A DNA stretch of 64,000 bases from Margaritifera margaritifera (Eukaryota; Mollusca; Bivalvia; Unionida; Margaritiferidae): contig JAQPZY010001675.1 of assembly GCA_029931535.1 (NCBI GenBank), positions 4,602,501 through 4,666,500 of the forward strand. The letters run 5' to 3'. Position 1 is the first letter of the stretch. Every line of letters starts with the position of its first letter. The notes beneath the pieces are model-generated. The model worked only from the letters and a program-made list of their open reading frames with translations, was not told the DNA's origin and did no database searches. A program made the translations under genes and the position numbers. Below are positions 1 through 10,739 of this stretch, piece by piece.

Positions 1-1
1 T

Positions 2-187
2 CTGAAGAAAGACCTCACCTACGGTGATCGTCTGCCAGAGAAAGAAGTCAATCTCAGCAATCCAATTGACGACAGAAAGAGTAATATATCTATTTCGCTA
101 CAAAGAATAGATTTTATTTTGGGGTTTTACAATATTTCTGGAGAATTCAAAAACAATATCTTTTCCTACATAATTGAAAAAAATTAA
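2..187 (+). other. possible partial coding exon at the left edge
   Basis: A frame is open from the first bases of the window to a TAA at 185-187 (61 codons). It begins LKKDLTYGDRLPEKEVNLSN, and its first 26 or so codons are richer in GC and balanced codons than the AT-rich sequence that follows. This fits the 3' part of an exon whose start lies outside the window; an alternative end is a weak splice donor (GA|GTAATA) near base 84. I do not recognise the protein. The tail of the frame becomes A/T-rich like its surroundings, so the exon, if real, may be shorter than the frame. Confidence 0.2.
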
Positions 188-3100
188 ACCAGAGCTGTCT
201 TAAATGTATATGAATTAAACCAAAGAGGGAACGACTACTAATAATGGCAACTAAGAAAGGATTGATGTAAAATATTTAAAACACAACTCAAAAGTTGTAA
301 TCACTCCGAGTTAGACTTGCACAGTATATGTCAACAACTACAATAATAAATTGTTAGGATTCAATAGCCAGATTCTGTGCTTTTGAAATCTAAAAATGTA
401 CACATTTACATTGATCAAAAGAAACCTGTTTGCTTGTTGAAAATGTTCTTCAGGGAGACTTTGTTTCAAACAATGTTCATGGTCATTAAAAACAATTACA
501 AAGAGGATCAATAAATAGATTGAATATCAGCATAAAATGTAAAGATAGAAAAGTGATTGAATTCATTTTATGCAAGTAATGTATCTATGTCACGTCAAAT
601 AAATACTACAATGATAACATACATAGCTTTCAGGAATCTTAGTGTGTTCGGAACAGAATGGTACTGAAAGAGGCAACAAAATCTCAGAACTACATAAATA
701 GATTGATGAGCACAGAAAATATTTTAGATGATCAACACTTGTTTAAATAATGATTAAACACATTGTCTAATGCTATATAAGCCTGCAAACGGTCAGAGAA
801 AGCTCAGATGATATACATAACATTGAACAATATTTACAGCCAATCGAGCAAAGAATACATATTGAAATATATGCTTTAGAAAGAGATAAAACTATATTCT
901 TGAAGACTATACCACTTGTTACAATCTAAACTGGATCGCTAACTGTGAGATTGAATACTGAAATTTAACAAACGATTAGAAACTTTAAAAGCTAAGGGAT
1001 GTCGTCAGCAAAACAATTAAAGATTTGAACAAAAAGACATCAGTTAAAACTAATACTGCTGAAAAAGATTGTTTTAACATAGACGGTCAAATTGACAGAG
1101 GACGTGAAAAACAAATTATATGTTAAGGAAAGCAACCAAAAATGCTATGAATACAACTATTATGTTACTTATTTGAGTGAACACGTTACATGCTAAGGTT
1201 GAACAATTTAAAACAGATAAAAAGGAATATGCTGATCGAGTAGAGGCCAAGACTATCGGTGTGGTACAAGGTAGTATTGTCACTTTAGACCAAAAGAATG
1301 AAACTACTGAGAAAAGAGTTCAATTAGTTGGAGCAAAGATTTACAACAGAGATGACTGTGTTTAAAACTGAAATAAATAAAACAAAATACTTTCGTAGTT
1401 ACTGGTAACTTCGACACAATTAAACCCCGAAATGACCAAAAACATACTGACATTCAAAACTGAACTGAACACGGAAAGGTGAATATCAAATCTTGCATTA
1501 GGTGTTAGAATGGATATATTAAGAAAGAAAATCTATAGTAACAAAAAGGAGTTTGAGGAGAAAACCAAACTAATACCTGGATGTGTATTGTTTTACGATA
1601 TTTGGAATCTACCAAGTCAGACATCGGTTGGCATTGATTTAAGTGTGAATTTAACACTCTAATTTCAATTACTAAAGATACATCAATGCCCAGATTAGCA
1701 TATACTATTGAATACAAATATAAGACGCATTTCTTAGAATTTTTAAGTCTACAACAACACCAGAGACATTAGTAAACAGTTATTATTATCACTATGCTCC
1801 ATCACTCTTTGTTGGTTTACAATAGATTTTTTGGCCTTTGTGTTGATTTTTAGATTTGATTAGTGATAAACAATCCTCGTGCTGCTTACTCATTATACGT
1901 TACAATAAAATCTGATCCATACAATCTGATCGTTCAAAAAGAAAGACCTCACCGGACGTGACAATATTTACAGTGTAAACGAATCGGTACATAGTATTTA
2001 CAAGAGAACAATGTTTTAATAGCGGGATTGAAATATAATAAGAAAACATATTTAGTTAGGTTTTGAAATAAAAACTTGCAGCAGTATCAAAGTTTGCTAC
2101 TCTTAATAAACTGACTTGCATGAAATAACTTTTTTGCCGACCCAGACCTTTCATTATTTATCGCTAGATAAATAATAAAATAGCTGCATCAGCAATGATA
2201 ATCGGAAGAGCAATAGCTAACAATCTATCATGTGGAGAAAAGAACAGATCATACCAAGGCCATGGAATAATTGCAGAGAATAACTGCAGAGTTTTTAAAA
2301 AAAAGGAGTAAGACACTTGGTTAATTGAATGAAGGATTGAGAGAACACGGCTTGGTGAGACGGTTATTGAACAAACTGGATGATGCTTTTGATATATATA
2401 TACATGTACCCATAGTACTGAAGGCAGTTATAATTTGAGGAATCTTGATACATCTTACTCGCGCAAATAATAAGGCAAAACTTGAAAAATATGACAAGCA
2501 AACTAAATGACTTCTACCGACCTTCTGATGAAAAGGTACAATACGAATATAAATTCGCTTCATAAGTAAACAGTGTTAGCTTTGTTTATTGCTTACACGT
2601 TTTTATAACGCATAAATAGCATAGCTATGGCAACGTACATCATATATATAACTCCTCGCTAGCAGGATAAAATACCATAAGGAGTTAGGTACCTCATAAT
2701 TTTATAATACTCAAAGCAATATTCAAAGCATAGCAATTCCAAAGCTTTGATACCTTGATTGTCCCAGGTAGTTTCTTCGTGTTGTTTGATATGAAGGTAA
2801 ATGGAGATGATAACACTGCAGTGGTAAAGGACCTAAAGTGCTATTACTCATATCCTTTGGAGGTGATGAGCTTTTCAAGTTGAATGACTACAGAATTTTA
2901 TTTGCTGCATTATAAATTTATCATCAAAAAGCACTGTATGGAGAACTTTGTACAATTTTTTAAAAATGTTTCATATAGTCATTGATTAAATCTAAATATA
3001 ACTCAGTTCTCCAAAAACTGGATAGACCTACGCCCTGAGTCTGTCTAAAACTATATGAATATCTTTAGAGCAAATATATTTGTTACATTGTGTGCGAGAA

Positions 3101-3448
3101 TTATTCGCGCGACAAGAAAGCCCTTATCAACCGTCAGAGTCAAGATAGGGCGTCAAATTATTCTGTATTGTGCACTTGTTTATTGTAAGCCGAGCGTTTT
3201 CCAATTTTGGAAGTTTACTTCTGCTGTTACATACAGTCTGTAAATGATACACGGCTGGAAGACTCTAGCAATCTCTGCTTGTTTGTATGTATCCAGATGA
3301 ATCTCTGTCGATTGGTGTGTTTTTCCTTTGGGAAGCAGATCGGATGCATTTGATTCAATCTATTTGCTATTAAATGCTCCTGATAAAAATATTTAAAAAT
3401 AGATTCAATATTATCTCCATACATGAACATCAACTGACTTATAACTCG
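188..3448. other. AT-rich DNA, nothing recognised
   Basis: I see no recognisable gene or structured repeat here. A 62-codon frame at 1,177-1,365 is Lys/Glu-rich with a coiled-coil look, but it opens with GTG, not ATG, and sits among stops in every frame. I do not call it a gene. Confidence 0.5.
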
Positions 3449-3471
3449 ACAACAACAACAACAACAACAAC

Positions 3472-3513
<42 letters not shown>
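3449..3513. repeat. (AAC)n-(AAT)n microsatellite
   Basis: About nine AAC units run directly into about 13 AAT units. The LINE fragment at 24.7 kb ends in an (AAT)n tail on the same strand, so this could be a LINE tail, but I see no LINE sequence beside it. Confidence 0.9.
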
Positions 3514-3514
<1 letters not shown>

Positions 3515-5445
3515 TACCTATTAAGTTAGTTTATTCAACAGATATTTTGTATGTGGATGACCAATCAAAGGTTCTAATTGTGTGTCCTGCCCTTCACTGT
3601 ATCCCATCAATACGTCTCCTTGATAGCTACTCTTCCATTTTGAAAAGCAGTTTAGTTCTGTTTTCACACATAGGAGGCTAGAGCAGTAATATGCGTAGAT
3701 AGCACAACAGTTTTCCTATCTTAGGCATTGACAAGAAAGTAATTTTTTTTTTTTAAATTGTAGCGGTCCAGACTGTAATTCATTAAATGATTATAAACTT
3801 TAAAGATAATGTTTTCCAGATTATATTCCTTTTCCAAGGAGTATCAATATTTTCAATCCTATGACAGACATTTCCATAGATAAAGCTGGTCTCGAAACGT
3901 TTGACCCGAGCCAATATACAAAACCGCAGTGTTGCACCCAATTTACAAAACCACAGTGATCCACCCAAACGTTGATTCACATATCTGTAACGTACCTAGT
4001 GTTAACTTTTTTTATGAAAACGTTCCTTAAGATACTATGGTTGAATAGCTTATTTATTGTAAACATGAGTTTGCCCTAACTTCTACACAAAAACTTTGAA
4101 AATCAGCTTTCGAAAATCCATTTACCTTATCTCAATCAATCTGTAATACACACCAAGACTGAATATTTTGCCTACTAGTTTCAGAATTGGATCAAATTCA
4201 TATCTGTTTTGAATGGTCTTATCTATTTTCCACCTCCAAAAAAAGGAAAAGGGGAAAAAAAAGGAACTCAAACTGACATCGGCGGAATCATTACTATTAC
4301 GCTGTGTATCTGTCAGTCCAAGGGAGATAAATTTCCTGGCTGATTACATGGTATGCAACGAGATACAGTATGCAGTCGTGATCCGATTCATAAGCGCCAA
4401 GTCGGTTTAGATATTTGATGGCAGATCTTGATAGTTTAACTTAGTCAGGGCCCTTAGAACGCATAGAATTTGTACAATACTTCACAAAACTTGTAATGTC
4501 CCAAACTGCCACGTTGACTGAGATAAAGTGTAGAGAGGAAACAGAAACACTCTAAATCGTAAATTGGTAATTGATTTATTGCATCGGAGAATAGTTCAAA
4601 ATAATTCTTTTGAGTATGTTGTAATTATACTTAAAATTTTATATTCGTGACAAAAAATATCTCAGGCATATTTTCAAGTGGTCATTATTTCTTGCCTTTT
4701 GTTCACATGCTGTTTCGCAAGAGATTTGTCCAATTTCAATTTGTCAAACAGCTATTGCCATTTAGCTTTATATTGAAAACTTATTAGTTCGGAAGAAAAA
4801 TAATATTTTTTGAATTCAAGGATTGCACTACCGTGAAGCCCAATAAATTAGCTTAAAACGTTTCATCGGTGTAAAAGAGTAAAGAGCCACATTTGTTTGC
4901 AGAACATCGGTGAATGCTAATGTACTTTTGTACGAACAGAATTGTAGCATTTAAAATGGCTGATACACTTGAAGATGGGATATGACATGTGTCATTTCTT
5001 TTCAATCACTTAGTTCCAACACGAAAAATATATGTGTTTTCTGAGTCATTTTCACACTTGACACCTACGTGTGTGTCGTAAATTATACCCACTTCAGTAA
5101 AGATTAAAATGTCTGAACGGTGCTAGATTTATCCAAAAGAAATATGTATATCCTAAATATTGTTGTTTTAATACATAACACTTTTAAAATTGAAATAGAT
5201 CAACAATGCAGTTATTTAATTTTGTTTTCTTCTAATTTACAATTTTTTAGATTGTTCCTTTTTTCCCTCCGTATTGCATAACAGAATTGACACTATTTTC
5301 GACAAAACACAAACACACATACCAGCTTAAGATGTCCATTGTGTTCATATAAATGGCCTATGAAGTCCAGATATCCTACTGGAGACCCATTGTATTCGTT
5401 TTAATTGTAAATATTGGTTGATTGCGAGAGTCTTAGTTTGGCGGG

Positions 5446-5488
<43 letters not shown>

Positions 5489-6055
5489 ATGAGTTTAGAA
5501 TAAAAATAATAAAAAATATTGCATGACTGTTTCTTGCACCAAAATATACACAAATTACCTAAATCTCCATTTCTGCATGTTCTCGTTATAATACCTTCTG
5601 ACATAGATAGTCACTGTCACTATACAAAAGTAAGCCATCACAAAATATTGCCCAAAGGACACTGAGCACGTAAATATCAGCGTATTACAGATATTTAACA
5701 TTACCCAACAGGTAACTATTTTAAATATATTAATATTCACTAGACCATTACGTACACCAACAAATCGTACTCAGTTTCGTAAGGAAAAAATGCATAATAT
5801 TATATTCCTGCATATCTTATCTTTTCATCAAAAGTAATATAAATTTTTTAAAACGAAACTGGATAGAAGGAATGACTCATCCTTTTATATGTCGTGTATG
5901 AGCCTTAAATTCTAAGCTTTAAAAAATGTGTTGTTATATTAAAAACATTTTTCTTTAATAACAGAGATAATAGAGTCTTGTTTTACATTATTAAAATTGT
6001 CACGTGTTTCTTCGGTAACTCTGTTATTTAACTCTCGAAAATATTTTCGTCGTAG
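3514..6055. other. AT-rich DNA with one (CA)n array
   Basis: The only clear feature is a (CA)18 microsatellite at 5,450-5,486. Short open frames at 3,783-3,980 (minus), 4,213-4,410 (plus) and 5,555-5,740 (minus) show no motif that I recognise. Confidence 0.5.
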
Positions 6056-6792
6056 GTTAGTATTCCTCCCTTTGAAAAATGTTAGGCATAATCAATGAAT
6101 GCCTGTGAGGCATAATTAATGAATGCCTGTTAGGGATAATCAATAAATGCCTATGAGTGTCGGCGTTTACTACTCGTTAGAGGTAACTCCTCCCTTTGGA
6201 AAATGTTAGGCATAATCAATACATGCCTGTGAGTGACGGCGTTTACTATTTGTTAGAGGTAATTCCTCCCTTTGGAAAATGTTAGGCATAATTATTGAAC
6301 GCCTGTGAGTGACGGCGTTTACTACTCGTTAGAGGTAATTCCTCCCTTTAGAAAATGTTAGGCATAATTATTGAACGCCTGTGAGTGACGGCGTTTACTA
6401 CTCGTTAGAGGTAATTCCTCCCTTTAGAAAATGTTAAGCATAATTATTGAACGCCTGTGAGTGACGGCGTTTACTACTCGTTAGAGGTAATTCCTCCCTT
6501 TAGAAAATGTTAGGCATAATTATTGAACGCCTGTGAGTGACGGCTCTTGCTTCGCTAGAGGTAATTCCTCCTTTTGGAAAATTTTAGGCATAATCAATGA
6601 ATGCCTGTTAGGCATGATCAATGAATGCCTGTGAGGCATAATTAATGAATGCATGCGAAGCATAATTAATGAATGTATGTGAATGTCGGCGTTTACTAGT
6701 CGTTAAAGGTAATTCCTCCGTTTGGAAAATGTTAGGCATAATCAATGAATGCCTGTGAGTGACGGCGTTTACTACTCGTTAGAGGTAATTCC
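6056..6792. repeat. 76-bp minisatellite with interspersed 25-bp subrepeats
   Basis: A 76-bp unit starting GGTAATTCCTCCCTTTAGAA and containing GAGTGACGGCGTTTACTACT is repeated about eight times. The copies at about 6,332-6,560 are nearly identical. At both ends (6,090-6,165 and 6,590-6,680) a shorter piece, AGGCATAATCAATGAATGCC, is itself repeated in roughly 25-bp steps. The outer copies are more diverged than the middle ones, as expected for array growth from the centre. There is no constant-repeat, variable-spacer structure, so this is not a CRISPR. Confidence 0.9.
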
Positions 6793-7039
6793 GCGACAAA
6801 TATCGGAGATCGGCCTATCTAAATATATAGCTTTACCCCTGCACATCGATTATACCTCTAGCAATCTGCGCGTCTGAGCTTTTAATAAAATGTGTATAAC
6901 GGGGATAAAAGAATTTTAATAGAATAAGTCATTCAAAGTTAAAATGTTTACTTTTTTAAAGAATGCTATAGTTCAGAATTAAGATCAGATAAGATGTCAA
7001 ATCAGCTCTAGACTTATGCATTGATGCGATAATAATTAC

Positions 7040-7950
7040 ATACTGCTATTCATAAGACTCCGGGTCTGGTGATTGTATTCCATTAAGAAATGGCCATAGA
7101 AAAAAGGAATACTTATACATATTTTTTAAACCATAAATAATTCTAAATGTCATAGAATGGGTTACCTTAAAGTTCAATTTTACATGTGAATATATTCTGG
7201 AAATAGAATTGCAATGATGTCATCTACAATTTTATGAAATAGTATGAGGTGGGCCTCTGATTTTCTCTGGTCAAGAGTCTGCCATCCAAGCATATCCAGC
7301 ACCTCCGATACACCAGACGGATACATATAATCGTTAAGTCTCCATAGTCCTGGTCTCCTTTTAGATCTTTTGAAGCTATTGGTTTAATTTTATTTTACGA
7401 TTTTTGAATTTTTTGTGTCGATTTTTGGGGGTTTTTTTCGATTTTTTTTGTATTTTTTTTTTTTTGTATGAGGGTCCGAAATACTTTAACAATATTCCAG
7501 TTTTGGTCTAACTAATGTTTTAAAAGCAATTTCTCTGAGATTGGGCTTTTTACGTTCTTTATTTCTTTTGATGAAGCCTAAAGGTACGATTTGCTGAAGA
7601 TGTAGTTACATCAACATACATCAACATATGTATTTCAAGAGAGATTGTTTGATCAACCCCTAAATATTTAGCACTTACAATTTACTTAAAGTTATCCATG
7701 CAGAAAGTATTTGTGGATACATGATTTTGTATACGGTAACCTGGATAACTTGACATTTTACTAGGATACTTTACATCTCCCATTCCTTTTTCCAAACCTA
7801 AAACCCATCTTGATCTCTTTTGAAGCAAGTGATTATCTAATCTGTTATTTACATTAACAAAAAAAAACAAAACAACAGCAGTATCATCAACAAAGAGTCT
7901 TGCCTGAGACGCAAGCAATTATATTATCAAATTGTCAATTTTTGTAATGT
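7040..7950 (-). mobile_element. LINE fragment: C-terminal reverse transcriptase relic
   Basis: The minus strand carries pieces of the C-terminal part of a non-LTR reverse transcriptase. From high to low coordinates these are ASQARLFVDDTAV (an F-A-D-D catalytic box with Ala changed to Val, about 7,880-7,915), then NNRLDNHLLQKRSRWVLGLE, then WNIVKVFRTL, then VLDMLGWQTLDQRKSEAHLI and LFHKIVDDIIAI (about 7,215-7,320), and a tail near 7,080 with FLNGIQSPDPE. This order is usual for Jockey/CR1-group LINEs. Stops and frameshifts break it, and a T-rich low-complexity tract (7,380-7,470) sits in the middle. The 5' part is missing. It is a dead fragment; the exact clade needs alignment. Confidence 0.72.
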
Positions 7951-9225
7951 GATTTTCACAGCTACATAATAGTAGAATATTTGACACAGACGGCACATCT
8001 TTTTTTTAAACTCAGGTTAACTACACTGATGAAAGGCAAATAAGAGTTGGTAAAAAAAAAAATTCAAACAGTTTTGCTTGTATAGTTAATGTTCTGTCAC
8101 AGTAAAACTGCTTTTAAGAACAGAAAATATATCAAAGATTGGAAAGCAACGCTACTTTAGGTATTCATTTCTCCCAAGTAACATTTCAACTTAGCAATGA
8201 CTTAATTCACTTGACATTCACCATTTTGCCATAATTTACACCGTTCTGTAATATCTCATCATAGAACTATTAAAGTCACCAATGTTTCAAATTGAATTTA
8301 AAACGCAGACATTAAACAATCTCCGGGATTCCTAAAGAGTACCCTTTCCTTTTCCAGATCGAAACTGGTCTACAGGCTTGTAATTTACCTTATGGCACTG
8401 AGCATGCTACATTTACTCACTACGATTTTGTTAGCCTGTACTGTTGACTGATTCTGAATAAAGTGTTCGTCTTCTTCATGACAAGTTATCAGTATCTGAA
8501 AAGGCTCACCTGCCTAAACCTAGAGGTAAATGAGTTTAAAATATTCTTCCTGTAGTGACCAATACCAAGATTACCAAACTTATAAACGCCCCTTACAGTT
8601 TTTGGTAGTTGTCCCTCTTACGATGGATGCTAATAAGACATCGATCCTGGTAGGCGACTTCTATTACCGACATGACATTGCAAATGCTGCCATACATTGT
8701 CTTTAGTTCGGAACCATGTGACAGACGCATGCCGATGTCTAGACAGGTAAAAAAAAGGATTGGACTTATCTAATGACGAATAAATCTTCGGCAGTTATTA
8801 TTCTCCATTCGTCTATGACTGTAGAGAATGTATTGTGTCATTGAGGTGTTAATTCAAAATATAAATCACCCTTTCGTAAATGTTCGGTTTAGACTGAGTT
8901 CCCTTTTTCACCGACCATGATTATTGCTGTTTAGAGGTAAGATGATTCCGACTCATGAACGAAATTTCCATCTTAACTTAATCTACCTTATGGTCACTAG
9001 AGTGTCCACCAGTGCCTCCATCCCACAGAATCCTAATTTGTCTGCTATTGTTTCTGCCTTGTTAATATCATATTAAACTCTTTTCTTCCTTGGTCGAGCC
9101 TTCTTCTATACATATTTCTGGGACGCCCTCTCTCCCTATTGACCAGCATATTATACATCTGGACTTGTATTGTACATTACTTTCTGCGGGCTCGGTGATG
9201 TAGAAAAGGCGCCATGCTCCCTCCT
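7951..9225. other. no recognised feature
   Basis: Mixed-composition DNA with short poly-A and poly-T runs (for example 8,053-8,062). No coding similarity, tandem repeat or inverted repeat stood out. Confidence 0.45.
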
Positions 9226-9446
9226 GTATGTTGTAAGGCGCGACTAACGGTGACAGGAGCTGCGCTGACACAGTGCTTTGCATGCCGAACTCGCGACCGA
9301 AAGGGTGTGGTTTCGAATCCAACCATCACATCAGCCCAAATCGGCTACTGTGTTATTTTCTTGGGCAAAGTACTTTACTCCAATTGCCCCGGCACTAAAG
9401 AACCTTCTTGTCTTGCTGTGCCGTAAACCACCAAACCAAACTAAAC
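9226..9446 (+). mobile_element. tRNA-derived SINE, copy 1
   Basis: A tRNA-like head contains a B-box-like GGTTTCGAATCC at 9,309-9,320. It is followed by a body shared with the copy at 21.5 kb: a CTACTGTGTT region, a GGCAAAGTACTTTACTCCAA block, GGCACTAAA, and a tail of the form CCGTAAACCACCAAACCAAA. It is preceded by TGTTGTAAGGCGCGACTAAC, a motif that also occurs in a variant form on the minus strand near 15,980-16,000. The A box is degraded. Two copies with the same head-body-tail order but many differences show an old SINE family. The 5' limit is uncertain because the TGTTGTAAGG motif may belong to another repeat. Confidence 0.72.
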
Positions 9447-9930
9447 AGTTACTCCCATATTCGAGATTTCTTCTACACATGCTTCTGCGACGCCCTCTCT
9501 TCTGGTTGTTATTCCCATTCCTTGATCAGGTATTTTGATCATGCCATAGTTTTGCGGTCATTATTGTAAACGCATCAAGTATCCCATATCACCCCTACCC
9601 TTTAGTCTTCATTTTCTCACTTTCTTCTCTCTTTTAATCTTGCTTGCCCTATTGTATTACTTTTGACTCCAAATATGTTTTCTTTTAATTATTTTATTTA
9701 TTTTAAAGTCTAATTATTTTATTTATTTTCAAGTCTCTCGATATTCTCATAATATTTGAGTTTACATGTTTCTCGTTCGTGATATTTTGTTCATGTGTCC
9801 GCATTGTAATTCATAGTCACTGTAGACATGCAGACAAATGTAAATACAAGAACAGAACAATGTATCCATTTGAGTGACGTTTTTTTTTTTAATGAGTTCT
9901 CTGATTGTTGTGCACGTAATGACCGAGACA

Positions 9931-10151
9931 TACCATATATACTCGCGTATAAACCGATACAAACTGCAAACTGCATAGACCAAGATCGGCCGTCGCATAA
10001 TACGCCGGCAGATCTGGGTCCATGCAGTTTGTAAGGACTAATCAGTTGAACAAACAACATAGACCCTGATCTGCCGTCGCATAATGCGCCGGCAGATCAG
10101 GGTATATGTTGTTTGCATTTGGATTGGGGTTATACGGGAGTACATACGGTA
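9931..10151. mobile_element. 221-bp inverted-repeat element carrying two tandem hairpins
   Basis: The outer ends are inverted repeats: TACCATATATACTCGCGTAT at 9,931 and GGGAGTACATACGGTA ending at 10,151, about 19 of 22 positions matching. If the terminal TA is a duplicated target dinucleotide, this fits a MITE of a TA-inserting superfamily such as Tc1/mariner (inference). Inside lie two 65-nt hairpins, 9,967-10,031 and 10,051-10,115, separated by 19 nt. Each has arms of about 30 nt and an AT-rich apex (CATAATACG and CATAATGCG). The hairpins are clear relatives, yet they differ in their stems by paired changes. The element has no coding capacity. Confidence 0.72.
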
Positions 10152-10739
10152 AATTAGAGATAACTCCATCTTGAAAGTATCTTCTGTTGAACTAACACTT
10201 TCCCGCCTTCTGGTTATTTAGATTTTTTCGAGAGGAACACAAGACATATTTTGAAGCTTATTACCTTTAGGTTTGTGGCCAACACCTATTTCAACTGCGT
10301 TTTGCCACCATGTCTTCGTTGAATTTTAATTGTGGGAAAAAGTTCTGCATTTTACGTACTTTAAACCAATAAATGTATATATCTATAAGGTTTACTGGCA
10401 CGTCAGCGCAATAATGGCTATATAGTGCCGTTTAAAAGATAAGTTCTAAAAATGTAAAGATAAAAAATTTAATAAAAATTATAAAGCTAAAACATTCCAA
10501 ATAAAGGAAAGCTTATAATTCTACAAGATAAAGGCAAAAATGTTTAAATTCTTCAAAAGCTATACAAAATAAAAGTTAAAGGTAAAAACTATAAAGTCCT
10601 CGAAAGATAGGGTCAACATTTGATACAGAAACCGTATTCTTTTAAAAAGTCCAAGATTTTTTTTATATTATATCATCAAAAAAACTTCCTAACTGAGTTC
10701 ACACAAAATAATTGTACATTTTTGCCTCACATATTGAAA

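Noticed and set aside
1177..1365. Lys/Glu-rich 62-codon frame resembling a coiled coil
   Set aside because: It begins with GTG, flanking frames are full of stops, and AT-rich background alone gives such a composition.
6056..6792. Regular repeats that might suggest a CRISPR array
   Set aside because: The whole 76-bp unit repeats, with no unique spacers, and the context is eukaryotic.
10311..10373. ATG in a perfect GCCACCATG context
   Set aside because: The frame stops after 20 codons and lies between a MITE and a LINE 3' end; no splice or domain support.
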